64,000 nt of DNA from Schizochytrium sp. CCTCC M209059 (taxonomy: Eukaryota; Sar; Bigyra; Thraustochytrida; Thraustochytriidae), in assembly GCA_000818945.1 (NCBI GenBank), contig KN805424.1, positions 124,001-188,000 of the forward strand, in the 5' to 3' direction. This document shows positions 30,177-39,576 of the stretch, piece by piece; position 1 is the stretch's first letter; the number at the start of each line of letters is the position of its first letter. The position numbers were made by a program, and so were the translations under genes. The notes below the pieces were generated by a model that ran no database searches, had not been told where the DNA came from, and saw only the letters and a program-made list of their open reading frames with translations.

Positions 30177-31827
30177 GGTCAGTCTGCCTCTTCTCGCTGC
30201 TGCTGCTGGTGCTGCTGCGTTCGCCTCTTCTCGCCTTCGAGCTTTACGTCGTGCACGGGATTCGGCGCAGCTAGACCGCTCGGGCGGAGCGGACGGGGTC
30301 GTCGGGGGGCGCGTTTGGTTTCTGTATCCCGAGTCCGCGAGAGAGCGAAAGATAGCACAAGGCAGGGGGTCCCGGGCCTAGGTCCTCTCCTAGCGATTCG
30401 CCTATCTGGGCGGCGGACGTCAAAACTCCATCTTGCTCCTGTTCCTGCTCCTGTTCATGCGCATGCTCTTGCTCTTGCTCTTGCTCTTGCTCGTGCTCTT
30501 GCTTGATCTTGCTCGTGCCTGAGAGACGTGGGAGGCCGGCCTGTTGTGCAGTGCTGAGATGAGTGCGAGCGTGCGTCGGAACCGGGCTTTGAGGAGAAGG
30601 GCAACAAGGTATTTTATGCTGTGCGCGGCTCCGCCTTCCAAGGCACGGGCACGATGGCACAAAGCTGCGTGTATCGCCGCGTTTTTGGCCGGCGCCGCCC
30701 GAAAATGCGCCTCCGCGGGGTATACGTCTCCGCAAGGTTGCGCCTTTCTCGGTTGTGCTGCGAGGAGATTAGATTCATGCAAGGAACGACGGAGCGGCTC
30801 GGCGCCGATAGCTGCGGCTGCAGCTGTTCTTCTGTGCGTTGCAGCTGGGTGCGGCCTATGTTGCTGCGCGTATCTCATCAGCATTAATCTGCATCTGCAT
30901 ATACTACTGCTTCTGCTCTATTTAGTGCGTAGATGCTGAGTTACGGTCACCGGTATAGGAAAGAGATTGGGCCAGATAGTAGGGTCGTTCTTGCGCGTGA
31001 TGTGAGCAACGGATGACCCGAGTTAAACCAGCAGCAGGAACCATTGCGAGCTGCAGCTGAAGCGAGTTCGACTCGGTGGCATTGGTGGCATAGATGATTG
31101 GTTGGCTGGTTGGTTGGTGGTGACAGTGACTTGCAACTGACCGACCGACGAGACCGTGGTCTTGTTGTATGACGCACATCAATGGAGCTCGGTGGGGTGC
31201 GAACACAGTCTCAGATCGCGTCAGCAACACAAGCACTTTCATTTCAACCCATTCATCCCTCTCTCCCTGAACCCTTGCTCTAGCCTGTGCGGCTGCAGCT
31301 GTCTATGTAGCGCAGCTGCAGCTAGCTGTAGCTCAGCTGTAGCTCAGCTGCCTCGCCACAGCCAGTGCTCGCAGTCGCATCGCGCCGAAGCCGCCTCAAC
31401 ATTCAATCTCGCCGTCGACCCTCCTGCCTGCCGCGCGCGACCTCTGCGACGCGCCTCGCCCGCGAGGGGTCCCCGACTTCCATCGGGTGTGCGCGGCGCG
31501 TCCCCCGGTGTGCGCCACGGCACTTGCGTAGCCCTCTCCTCTTTCGGCGCCGACCCGACGGCTGACCCCGGTGCGAATTCTGCGCGGCGCAAGTGCGGCT
31601 CGGCGGCGTGCAAGTGGAGCAGTGCGGAATCCGCACTTGCGCGGCCGCGGATAACCCACTTGCGCGGCACGCCGGCGCGGCGCGCCCGCGCGGCGCGAGC
31701 TGAGCAAATTCGAAACCCTGGCTAGTCTGCCGGCGCGCGAGCCCAGCCCGGACTCGCGCGNNNNNNNNNNNNAGGCCCGCGCGCGCGGCCTGGGGCGGCT
31801 GGCTGCGAAGGCGGAGGCAGGCAAGGG
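30177..31827. promoter_or_regulatory. Long divergent intergenic region between GPI and the RGS gene
   Basis: It contains GGGCCTAGG at 30374-30382, a CTTGCT hexanucleotide-like run at about 30434-30510, AGCTG-rich repeats at about 31300-31355, and a very GC-rich stretch before the RGS start that is interrupted by a gap. Several ORFs of 100-190 codons occur, but none has recognisable composition or domains. Confidence 0.45.
31761..31772. other. Assembly gap (12 N)
   Basis: Undetermined bases in a GC-rich segment 55 bp upstream of the RGS gene start. The run length may be nominal. Confidence 0.99.
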
Positions 31828-33567
31828 ATGATGCTCGTTTCAAAGTGCACGGTCCCCGCCGGCGAGGTGGCCAAGAACGCGCGCTTGGTCGACGCCGCGA
31901 AGAACGACGCCGAGGAGGCCGACGCGGGCCGATTTGAGGAGGAGCTCGCGGCGGAGACCGACGTTGAGGAGGAGGAGGACGGCGACGACGAAGACGAGGA
32001 GGACGAGGAAGAGGTAGAGGAAGAGGTCCAAGCCATGCTGCAGCAGGTGGCGGAAGAAGCCCTCGACGAAGACTGCGAGACGGTCATCGAGGAGGACGTC
32101 GAGCCTCAGCAGGTTCAGCCCGAGCGGATGCGGCACCGCATGGAGCCAGCGCTTGATCCCAAACAATATACGCAGACGGCGGCAGGGACCGCGGCGCGAC
32201 GAGGGCAGAGACTCTCTGCAACGGAGCACCAGTCTCGATCTCGAGCGAATCTCGAAATGCAACAGCAGCAGCAGCAGCAGCAGCAGCTGCAGCAGCAGCA
32301 GCAGTCACACCAAGAAAACCCCTCCAAGATGGTGACGCGCGCGTCGTCGTCCAAGAAATTATTGCGCGCATCCTCGTCAAAGAGGCTCGAACGTACCGCC
32401 GGCGCACAGGTGGTGCCAAGCCCAGATGCAAACCCCGGATGGGAATCCCCCAAGTCATTATTGCCCCGCCCGCCGAGTATTGCAACACGCAGCGTCTCCT
32501 CGCCCTTGAGTTCCTCGTTGCCAAGTGCAGAATTCCCGCGCACTCCATCGTGGACCGCGGATACTGCACATGCTCTCGACTCGCTTTTGCAAGGCAACGA
32601 AAATGACGATTACATTGAAAGAAAGGCGTCGTCCTTCTTTTCGTCCCTCTTGCCGCGAGATCGTTCTTCGCGATCTGGAAAACTCTCGCGAACTTCGACG
32701 GGGGCAGCCCCAGACGCCTTGGTGCGTGGGTCGAGGGGGCGACCGACTGTTCACGAGTCACTTATCTCGCGACGCAGTGGCCTCATCCGGCGGACGAGGT
32801 CTTTTCGTAACACCGAGTCGCAAAAGCGATCTTATGGTGGCTTTTCCTGGGGCCTCCGCAGCCGCATTCCCAGCTTTTCGCGCCGCGTGTCGCGAGGTAG
32901 TAGCGACGGGGATGACGATTCGCGCGACCCCCTTGGCAGCGAGGACGAGAGCGAGGATGATATGCGTCGAGGCTCGTCATACCTTGCCACAGAGGACAAG
33001 CAAAGATGCTGCAGGATTGACTTCGATCTGCTTCTAGAGCACGAGGATCTTTCCAAGGCCTTACTGTCCTTTGTAACTGCGGAGTTTGCGAGTGAGAACG
33101 TGCTCTTTCTTATGGCGGCCCACCGATTTAGAAAAGGTTTTGCCGGATGGACACCAGAGCAGCGTGAAGCGGAAGCCCGGAAAATCCATCACGAATTTAT
33201 TCGATGCGACGCAGCGCAATGGATTTGCTCCTGCAAGACGTTTCAGACGGCATTGCTGGCAAGCTTGGACGAAGGCAAGGTTCCAGAGACTATTTTTAAT
33301 GAGGTGGAAACCTCAGCGCGTCGGGAGCTCCGCATGGATGTCTTTCCCCGTTTTATTGACGCTCTATACCCCTCGTGTGATTGGCAAAGGGCTCGCCTCC
33401 TCGCAATGCGAACGCAGTGCGTTTGGAATGTGGCCTCAGCTCGTGCTGCCATGAGTGACTTCCTTCAAGCGGGTGGGGCGGCGGAAATGCCGACCCTCGC
33501 AGACACGAATGAGCCTGCGCGGGACTGTGAGGAAACTCCAGTACCAGCGCCTCATTCGTCCGCGTAA
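31828..33567 (+). CDS. RGS-domain protein with acidic and polyglutamine N-terminal region
   Basis: The protein has 579 residues starting at a double ATG (31828, 31831). RGS domains accelerate GTP hydrolysis by heterotrimeric G-alpha subunits at the membrane. The RGS box lies at about 397-515: FDLLLEHEDLSKALLSFVTA, ENVLFLMAAHRFRKGF, ARKIHHEFI, and DVFPRFIDALYPS. The N-terminal ~390 residues look disordered. They hold an acidic block at about 30-75, a Gln-rich run near 146-160 encoded by CAG repeats (32260-32303), and many Ser/Arg-rich segments that resemble phosphorylation targets. No DEP, GGL or membrane helix is seen. The 5' gap at 31761-31772 leaves a slightly earlier start possible. Confidence 0.85.
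   Translation: MMLVSKCTVPAGEVAKNARLVDAAKNDAEEADAGRFEEELAAETDVEEEEDGDDEDEEDEEEVEEEVQAMLQQVAEEALDEDCETVIEEDVEPQQVQPERMRHRMEPALDPKQYTQTAAGTAARRGQRLSATEHQSRSRANLEMQQQQQQQQQLQQQQQSHQENPSKMVTRASSSKKLLRASSSKRLERTAGAQVVPSPDANPGWESPKSLLPRPPSIATRSVSSPLSSSLPSAEFPRTPSWTADTAHALDSLLQGNENDDYIERKASSFFSSLLPRDRSSRSGKLSRTSTGAAPDALVRGSRGRPTVHESLISRRSGLIRRTRSFRNTESQKRSYGGFSWGLRSRIPSFSRRVSRGSSDGDDDSRDPLGSEDESEDDMRRGSSYLATEDKQRCCRIDFDLLLEHEDLSKALLSFVTAEFASENVLFLMAAHRFRKGFAGWTPEQREAEARKIHHEFIRCDAAQWICSCKTFQTALLASLDEGKVPETIFNEVETSARRELRMDVFPRFIDALYPSCDWQRARLLAMRTQCVWNVASARAAMSDFLQAGGAAEMPTLADTNEPARDCEETPVPAPHSSA
32260..32303 (+). repeat. (CAG)n repeat coding for polyglutamine
   Basis: A run of CAG codons, interrupted by CTG, within the RGS gene. 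It encodes an almost pure Gln tract in a region that otherwise appears disordered. Confidence 0.9.
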
Positions 33568-33667
33568 ATTGGGATCAACAAGAGGCCACTGCGTCTGTGA
33601 CGGCGCCTCGAATGAAGCATAATACATTTGTATGAGCTACTAGAAAAATAGAAAGCTAGTTAGCCAG

Positions 33668-33699
<32 letters not shown>
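33668..33699. repeat. Homopolymer of 32 C
   Basis: An uninterrupted run of C between two convergent genes. The complementary G tract could form a G-quadruplex. Its length may be imprecise in the assembly. Confidence 0.9.
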
Positions 33700-33890
33700 A
33701 CCAGTCTGAGAGCGGGACGGCGCTCGTCCCCTAAGGCCATCATGCTGATACCATTCTAATGTCCATGTATTTTCCATCAGTCAGTGCAACCATGAGCATA
33801 TGCTATTTCCACATCTTTTCTTTTTTTTCAAATTTATTCCAACTTGTGCGTGGGGGTGCATCTTTACTGCAAAGGCATCATATAGTACTT

Positions 33891-33912
33891 GAGAGAGAGA
33901 GAGAGAGAGAGA
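33891..33912. repeat. (GA)11 dinucleotide repeat
   Basis: A perfect GA run ending 13 bp before the stop codon of the PDI-like gene, i.e. in its presumed 3' UTR. Confidence 0.95.
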
Positions 33913-33924
33913 CGGGCACACGCA

Positions 33925-35253
33925 TTAGTTTGAAGGGCACGTCTGCGAGGGCTCGCTGTCCGTGTCAGCGACACAACGATCCGGGCCAGAAGCTGCTTGG
34001 CTTGCCTGGGCTTGGAGTTTGGTCGGCTTCATCTTGCCTTCAAGCACATTTTGAACAAAAGCAACGATGTTATCGTCCGAAATGGGCGGGGGCATGCGAT
34101 AGTACGCGCCGCGCGCAAGTCTCATAACTACACACATCTTCCCCTTGGTCGTTCGCTCAGACTTGAGACAGGCAAGCTCCGCACTAAAAAAACGCAAGGC
34201 TGTCGAATCAAGAGCACGATTTGCAAGCGATAATTTCGTTGGGGCACCTGCAGTTCCCTGAAGTCTCTGTGAGACGCGCCCAAGCATGTCGACGTACTCT
34301 TTGATGCGTGTTGGTTCGTGCTCGCGATCAAAGTCGCCATGTACAGTGAGAACCGGAACGCCGAGACTGTCAATGGCGTCCTCGTTCTCGTAGGTAATGA
34401 GCATCACCGTGGGAAAGGCATGCGAGCCGACAAAGGCAGCAATCTCGGTCCGAGAAGGTGGCTCTGGCCCATCGCTAGCAGGGTGCCGTACCTGGAGCGG
34501 GTCACCAAGCTCTGCGCGTGCAAGCATAGGGGGCTGGACAACGATGATTGCCCACTCGGCTACGTTATAATGTTTTAACACCGAACGAGACCGCGAGTAC
34601 GCGAAGCGATGACCATGCGACACAAGCATTTCCGAGGTCTCAATGAATTCGTTCCATGCGGACGCCAGAACGTTTGGTTCTTTGGGTGCTTGCGTTGGAA
34701 GCGTTACGTTGGGCGACTCCGAAAAGGCGAAAAGGCCCAGCACGCATCCGCCGAGGAGCTCCGGGTCGTCCTCGGAGACAATAAAGGAGAGCACATCTTC
34801 GAGGGACGCGAGGGGCTCTACTGCAGCCTCGTTGATACGCGCTGCATCGGGGATAGTCTCCCGGAGAGCGTTGGCCAACTCGGCCTCAAAGGTGCTCGAC
34901 TCGAGCAAGCCACCGCTCTCCATCCCGTTTTCAAAGTCGTAGCCTGCGAGGTCCTCAGGATCGAGGGCCTGTTTGGCAAAGAGCGAACCCAGCACTTCGT
35001 CCTCGCTGCCGCCCAGCAGGTCCTCGTCGTCCTCGTCGTCTTCTTCATCGTACTCGTCCTCGTACGCTGCCTCGCTTTCCACGTTGGCGTCGTCGCCAGG
35101 GTCCCATCCGGCTTCCCAGCCGTCGTGCGGATCAACCGCTGCCTCGACACTGACGGCGGCGCGCGCTAGCGCCAGTGCGAGCATCAGCGGCAGCACGAGG
35201 CCCACCAGGATGTGTGCTCGGACGTGAGCTCCGCGTGCGCGGGCCATCGTCAT
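33925..35253 (-). CDS. PDI-like secretory protein with thioredoxin-fold repeats and no visible CxxC
   Basis: The ATG at 35253 gives 442 residues; the ATG two codons later (35247) has a stronger context. The N-terminus is a signal peptide (ILVGLVLPLMLALALARA). An acidic Asp/Glu stretch follows (about 50-75). The rest resembles the b/b' thioredoxin-like domains of protein disulphide isomerases: FVGSHAFPTVMLITYEN, VPVLTVHGDFD, and the closing helix DDNIVAFVQNVLEGKMKPTK, which matches the FVxxxLxGKLKP end of PDI domains. No CGHC-type active site and no KDEL-type C-terminus are seen, so it is probably a non-catalytic ER chaperone-like or secreted protein. It is divergent from the binding-protein gene over 2.4 kb. 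Confidence 0.6.
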   Translation of the reverse strand: MTMARARGAHVRAHILVGLVLPLMLALALARAAVSVEAAVDPHDGWEAGWDPGDDANVESEAAYEDEYDEEDDEDDEDLLGGSEDEVLGSLFAKQALDPEDLAGYDFENGMESGGLLESSTFEAELANALRETIPDAARINEAAVEPLASLEDVLSFIVSEDDPELLGGCVLGLFAFSESPNVTLPTQAPKEPNVLASAWNEFIETSEMLVSHGHRFAYSRSRSVLKHYNVAEWAIIVVQPPMLARAELGDPLQVRHPASDGPEPPSRTEIAAFVGSHAFPTVMLITYENEDAIDSLGVPVLTVHGDFDREHEPTRIKEYVDMLGRVSQRLQGTAGAPTKLSLANRALDSTALRFFSAELACLKSERTTKGKMCVVMRLARGAYYRMPPPISDDNIVAFVQNVLEGKMKPTKLQAQASQAASGPDRCVADTDSEPSQTCPSN

Positions 35254-35699
35254 ATCCGCCCTGACTCCGCGTCTGGCTGGTTTGTAACAAACACCACCAA
35301 TCATCATGTGGTGGCTTCGACGAACCGTGCAGCAGGCACCATTGAGAGAACGAGGATGAAGGACATCTTCTTTACAGTCTTCAGCGAGCTGTTGCTGTTG
35401 CTGTTGCTGTCGCTGGTGCTGGTGCGCGGCGCGCTGCGATCCATCGCCTAGCCAAACCAGCGTGTCGTGGGATCCCAGCCAGATGCATGCTATTGTGAAT
35501 GTACACAACGATTGATCTGGAGGTGCATTTCAAGCGCCAGCGGTGCGGCTGCGGCTGCGGCCCACCGCCGTGGGAGAGCGACTCGTCCGTCCACAATCGC
35601 AATCATTCGCCAATCGCAATCAGTTGTCGTTCGTTCCTGAGTTCGCCAGTTCCCATTTCATACACCGACAATCTCGCCCCAGCCTCTCTCTGGCTGCTG

Positions 35700-35737
<38 letters not shown>
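35700..35737. repeat. (CTG)n trinucleotide run
   Basis: About 12 CTG units, slightly imperfect at the ends, in the divergent intergenic region. No gene is supported around it. Confidence 0.9.
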
Positions 35738-35738
<1 letters not shown>

Positions 35739-36096
35739 CTTCCGCTGCCGCTCCACTCCTCCTCGACCTTGCACATCAGTTTCAGCGTCTTCGCCGCCGC
35801 CGAAAAGACGAATGGCGCCGACATTGGTCACCGTCGAGCGCGTGCAAATCGCCCTCCTGAATCAGCTGCAGCGCGCGTCTACTTCATGGCAGCACTGCGC
35901 ACGCCATGGTCCAGCCAGCACGCGTCAGCCGTCGCTACAGAGATACTGTAGAGGTTTATTTATGGGGTAGATAGGACAGCCGCTAGGGAAGAAAACGCAG
36001 GACAGGACACTAGGACAGCCCACTCCGTCTCTCCTCCCTCCCTTCCTCCGTTTTGTCTTCCTCTCCGCTGCGATCTCCGCACGCACCGTCCCGGCC

Positions 36097-36138
36097 AATG
36101 GTAGGATACATCCGATCAATGGTAGGATACATCCGATC
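36097..36138. repeat. Tandem direct repeat, 2 x 21 bp
   Basis: Two identical adjacent copies of a 21-bp unit beginning aatggtaggataca and ending ccgatc. It could be a duplicated protein-binding site or a replication-slippage product. Confidence 0.85.
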
Positions 36139-36310
36139 TATGCCGCCGCCACGCCCATCCATTTCTCGCCTTTTGCAGCTGTTGCTGCAGCTGTTCCTGC
36201 TCAGCTGCTGCTCATGCTGCACATGCCGAAGGTCGTCAGTCCTCCCCCGGACGTGAATGTGTCCAAGAAAATCCAAGAAAACTACATTCCCGGAGCCCGG
36301 CGTGGGAGGC

Positions 36311-36862
36311 CAAGGCAAGGCAAGGCAAGGCAAGGCAAGGCAAGGCAAGGCAAGGCAAGGCAAGGCAAGGCAAGGCAAGGCAAGGCAAGGCAAGGCAAGG
36401 CAAGGCAAGGCAAGGCAAGGCAAGGCAAGGCAAGGCAAGGCAAGGCAAGGCAAGGCAAGGCAAGGCAAGGCAAGGCAAGGCAAGGCAAGGCAAGGCAAGG
36501 CAAGGCAAGGCAAGGCAAGGCAAGGCAAGGCAAGGCAAGGCAAGGCAAGGCAAGGCAAGGCAAGGCAAGGCAAGGCAAGGCAAGGCAAGGCAAGGCAAGG
36601 CAAGGCAAGGCAAGGCAAGGCAAGGCAAGGCAAGGCAAGGCAAGGCAAGGCAAGGCAAGGCAAGGCAAGGCAAGGCAAGGCAAGGCAAGGCAAGGCAAGG
36701 CAAGGCAAGGCAAGGCAAGGCAAGGCAAGGCAAGGCAAGGCAAGGCAAGGCAAGGCAAGGCAAGGCAAGGCAAGGCAAGGCAAGGCAAGGCAAGGCAAGG
36801 CAAGGCAAGGCAAGGCAAGGCAAGGCAAGGCAAGGCAAGGCAAGGCAAGGCAAGGCAAGGCA
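36311..36862. repeat. Perfect (CAAGG)110 pentanucleotide array
   Basis: 552 bp made of 110 uninterrupted identical CAAGG units plus two bases. Because 5 and 3 are coprime, every frame reads a five-residue repeat (RQGKA on +, LPCLA on -) with no stop. This explains the long ORFs on both strands; they are not genes. A short degenerate copy lies at 37468-37510. Confidence 0.98.
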
Positions 36863-37467
36863 ATCCTTTGCTTTCGTGTCGCAGTCGCTTGCGCTCGGCC
36901 GCCGGGTGAGTTCAAGCGCAGGCTACCGCGATCGTTGTCGCTCTTGCCCTCGGACGTCCGTCCCTTTTTTTCAAGCCCCCCGCGCGGTCTCTCATCCGCG
37001 CTCTGCTTGCTTCAGCTTGGCGCAGCACTCCAGGCACTCGCACAAACCGGCCTACCAAGAGCGTTTTTCGTTCATTCCAACTGCAACATAAATGTAAAAA
37101 AAATAGATCTTCCGCACAGGCAGGCAGACACAGACTCGGAGAGAGAGAGCACGAGGCCCATTCCAAGCGAGTAGTGTATGACGTCAAGGCAGCGGAGTGG
37201 GCTGTCGTCGGACATCGATCTTCCTCCGGCCGCGCCTTCCTCCGCGTCCTCCTCGCTCTCGCGCCCTCGCCGACGTCTCCTGGATGCAGCACGCAAGCGT
37301 GCGCGCCGCCAGCCACGGCCGCCTCGCCCTCTGTGGGCCCTCCTCCTTCCCTTCCTGCCCTTCCCCGCCACCCATTCTCTCTCTCTCCCCCTTCCTCCCG
37401 CCTCCGCCGCCACGCCCGCGCCTCCGCCGCCTCGTGCCGCGGCGTGTAGCGGCGGCGGGCCGGAGCT

Positions 37468-37510
37468 GGGCAAGGCAAGGCAGCAAGGCCAGGCAAGGCA
37501 AGGCAAGGCC
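37468..37510. repeat. Degenerate CAAGG repeat
   Basis: Several CAAGG units with interruptions, about 160 bp before the binding-protein start codon. They have the same unit and orientation as the large array 600 bp upstream. Confidence 0.85.
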
Positions 37511-37601
37511 AGAGCAGAGCAGGAGACGAGGCTGGGGTCAGATCGGGCTGCTCCAAATCCCAAACGTGGCGAGCAGGGAAAGCGGAGGAAAACGGCGCAG
37601 C

Positions 37602-37641
37602 GCAGAGCAGAGCAGAGCAGAGCAGAGCAGGAGCAGAGCAG
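37602..37641. repeat. (AGAGC)n repeat
   Basis: A pentanucleotide run of about 7 units with one G insertion, ending 25 bp before the downstream ATG, so presumably within the 5' UTR. Confidence 0.85.
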
Positions 37642-37666
37642 AGGAGGACCGAGGCGAGGAAGGAAG

Positions 37667-39196
37667 ATGGGTCTGGGCCAGACGACGACGGGCACCGGCA
37701 AGATGCCGCGGCACTCGTTCCCCGTGCACTTTGCGCGCTACGAGGTGCTCCGCGTGTACCTGACGTTGATGGTGCTCGTGGTGCTGGGAGATATGGCCAA
37801 CGCCCAGTACTACTCGACGCCCGCGACGCGGGCGTGCGTGTGCGACTCTTACGACGAGAACGTCGACTACTTTCCCAACAAGGTAGAGCCCTCCTCCGAC
37901 GAGGGATGGAGTGTGGAGTACTTTAACAGCTACAAGAAGGTGACGGACTCGACCGGGAACGTCACCTACTTGTACCTGTGCGGTACTCCAGAGCCGGACG
38001 TGGGATCGGATGAAGGCGCTGCCGTCATCTCCATCCCCGTCCAGCGCGTTAGCACTGACAGCACCACGAAGTTTGCCTACTTAGAGCTCCTCAACCAGCG
38101 TGACAGCTTGGCCGTGTACGAAAACCCTTTCATGTATGTGACGGGTGGCTGCATGATCCAAGCATTCGAGGATGGCCTCGTGCTTGACAGTACCAATAGC
38201 GCGAACGCAGCGCCCGTTGACGTCCGCTTCCTCGGTGCCTACGATGCCTCCAGCGAAGTCCCTGTGGTGGTCGCCATGGCAACGTCCGCGTCGGACCCGC
38301 TTCTCGGCGCCGAGTGGATCAAGTTCTTCTCTCTCTTCTTCAACCGTGAGGAAGCTGCCAACGACATCTACTCCCGCATCGAAGCTCGCTACGAGTGCTC
38401 GGCTGCCGAGGCCGCCACCGCCCCTGAAACGCCTGTGCTCGCCGCCTTCCAGATTGACGCGACCGGCACGTGGTCCACTGCTGTAGATGAGAACTGCACC
38501 GACCTCGATAGGTCCACAATCGTCCGGAGTTATGCGATTCGCGATGAAGCCTCGCTCGATTATGATATCATGATTGATGCGGGGGCCGAAATGGCCTTTA
38601 CTCTTGAAAGCCTTACCGCAGCCAATGGCGGTAACGCCGACAACATTACGCTCGGAATGATCCTTGATGCCGCTGTCGACGCTGATGTCATTCTCTTCGA
38701 GTCCACTTTCAGCGGCATGAAGAGTGGTGGCTGCCGCGAAAAGGTCAAGGAGCTCCTTCAGGAGACCGCCGCTGGTGCCGCCGAAAACGTCTACGATTAC
38801 GGCAAGCTTATTTCTTCGGACGGCGGCACGAGCTGGTTCGAGGGCAAGTCCACCCAGCCGGATATTGCTCTCCGTGACCTGCTTTCGATCCTCTACCCAG
38901 ACCTCCTCACTGACTACGAGCGTGTTTACCTTCGCAAGGCGATGGGATCCGACGAGGAGGACGTGACCATTGCTGCCGCTAGCGACTGCGAGGACATCAA
39001 CGCTCCGATGTACAGCGAGTGGCGTGAGTCGCCTTGCAATGATGACAGTGCCGAGGTTGATATCGTCGGAGTCGAATCTGTTAGCGCTGAGGACGTGTGC
39101 GAGGACGCCCCGAGCGCTGCGGTGCTCGGCGCCACGCCCGCGGCTGTCCTCGCGACCGTGGTCCTTATCATTGGCACTGCCGTCTTTGGTATCTAG
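37667..39196 (+). CDS. Secreted or surface-anchored periplasmic-binding-protein-like protein (siderophore-binding type)
   Basis: The frame is open from 37178, but the first 163 codons translate repeats. The ATG at 37667 (AAGATGGG) gives 509 residues. A signal peptide covers about 1-46 (hydrophobic core VYLTLMVLVVLGDMANA). The body resembles the two-lobed periplasmic-binding fold of bacterial iron-siderophore receptors and of the diatom FBP1-type proteins: VDVRFLGAYDASSEVP, EWIKFFSLFFNREEAANDIY, RIEARYEC, DADVILFEST, and WFEGKSTQPDIALRDLLSIL. Cys pairs near both ends suggest an extracellular site. The C-terminal 20 residues are hydrophobic (AAVLATVVLIIGTAVFGI), either a GPI signal or an anchor. 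A role in iron or substrate capture at the surface is inferred. The neighbour at the 3' side is the prominin-like gene, converging. Confidence 0.68.
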   Translation: MGLGQTTTGTGKMPRHSFPVHFARYEVLRVYLTLMVLVVLGDMANAQYYSTPATRACVCDSYDENVDYFPNKVEPSSDEGWSVEYFNSYKKVTDSTGNVTYLYLCGTPEPDVGSDEGAAVISIPVQRVSTDSTTKFAYLELLNQRDSLAVYENPFMYVTGGCMIQAFEDGLVLDSTNSANAAPVDVRFLGAYDASSEVPVVVAMATSASDPLLGAEWIKFFSLFFNREEAANDIYSRIEARYECSAAEAATAPETPVLAAFQIDATGTWSTAVDENCTDLDRSTIVRSYAIRDEASLDYDIMIDAGAEMAFTLESLTAANGGNADNITLGMILDAAVDADVILFESTFSGMKSGGCREKVKELLQETAAGAAENVYDYGKLISSDGGTSWFEGKSTQPDIALRDLLSILYPDLLTDYERVYLRKAMGSDEEDVTIAAASDCEDINAPMYSEWRESPCNDDSAEVDIVGVESVSAEDVCEDAPSAAVLGATPAAVLATVVLIIGTAVFGI

Positions 39197-39576
39197 GCCT
39201 CGCTCCTCTCTCCTCCAATCGTGCGACTCCTTCCTTGGGATCTTTCTTTTTCAAACAGTCGAAGTGACTGTAGTTTACCGTCACGCAATGAGCCACTTTT
39301 TCAAAAGCAAGGTCAGACAAGTCGGTCGCAAGATTACTTACTAGGGCCTAAACGCGCCTCAAACAATCAAATGTCATTCTTTATGTTTTACTCAGATGGT
39401 TTCATCCGCTCTCCCCCTTCCCTCGTCCCGAGCCTATTCTCCCTCAAAGGCGGAACACAGGCGGCGGGGCTTTCTTCCTTCATATTTCTCGCTTTCCCGG
39501 TTCTTCAAGTTTTTGATTTGCTTCATTAGATTTGCTTATGCGTTGCGTGGTGTCCGTCCGGGTCATTCTTTCGACC
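39197..39576. other. Convergent intergenic region
   Basis: 380 bp between the binding-protein and prominin-like genes. It contains TAGGGCCTA at 39342-39350. Nothing coding is seen. Confidence 0.45.

Larger units (their letters stand above)
33568..33924. other. Convergent intergenic region with poly-C and GA tracts
   Basis: It separates the 3' ends of the RGS and PDI-like genes. Apart from the two simple-sequence tracts listed separately, nothing is seen. Confidence 0.6.
35254..37666. promoter_or_regulatory. 2.4-kb divergent intergenic region dominated by simple repeats
   Basis: It lies between the PDI-like gene and the surface binding-protein gene. It contains a CTG run (35700-35737), a tandem 21-bp duplication (36097-36138), the large CAAGG array (36311-36862), a smaller interrupted copy of that unit (37468-37510) and an AGAGC run (37602-37641) directly before the downstream start codon. 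Long ORFs here are translations of the repeats. Confidence 0.6.

Noticed and set aside
28740..30506. A 588-codon plus-strand ORF opposite glucose-6-phosphate isomerase
   Set aside because: It is antisense to an unmistakable enzyme gene, and its translation is Gly/Val/Leu/Asp-rich as expected from strong codon bias on the true strand. No domain is visible.
30420..31725. Several 100-190 codon ORFs between GPI and the RGS gene
   Set aside because: They overlap on both strands, follow simple repeats and GC-rich sequence, and show no domains.
36097..36138. A CRISPR-like or attachment-site repeat
   Set aside because: There are only two adjacent 21-bp copies with no spacer, in a eukaryotic intergenic region. 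It is a simple tandem duplication.
36010..37174. Long ORFs encoding RQGKA or LPCLA repeats on both strands
   Set aside because: They are translations of the CAAGG pentanucleotide array, which is open in all frames by arithmetic.
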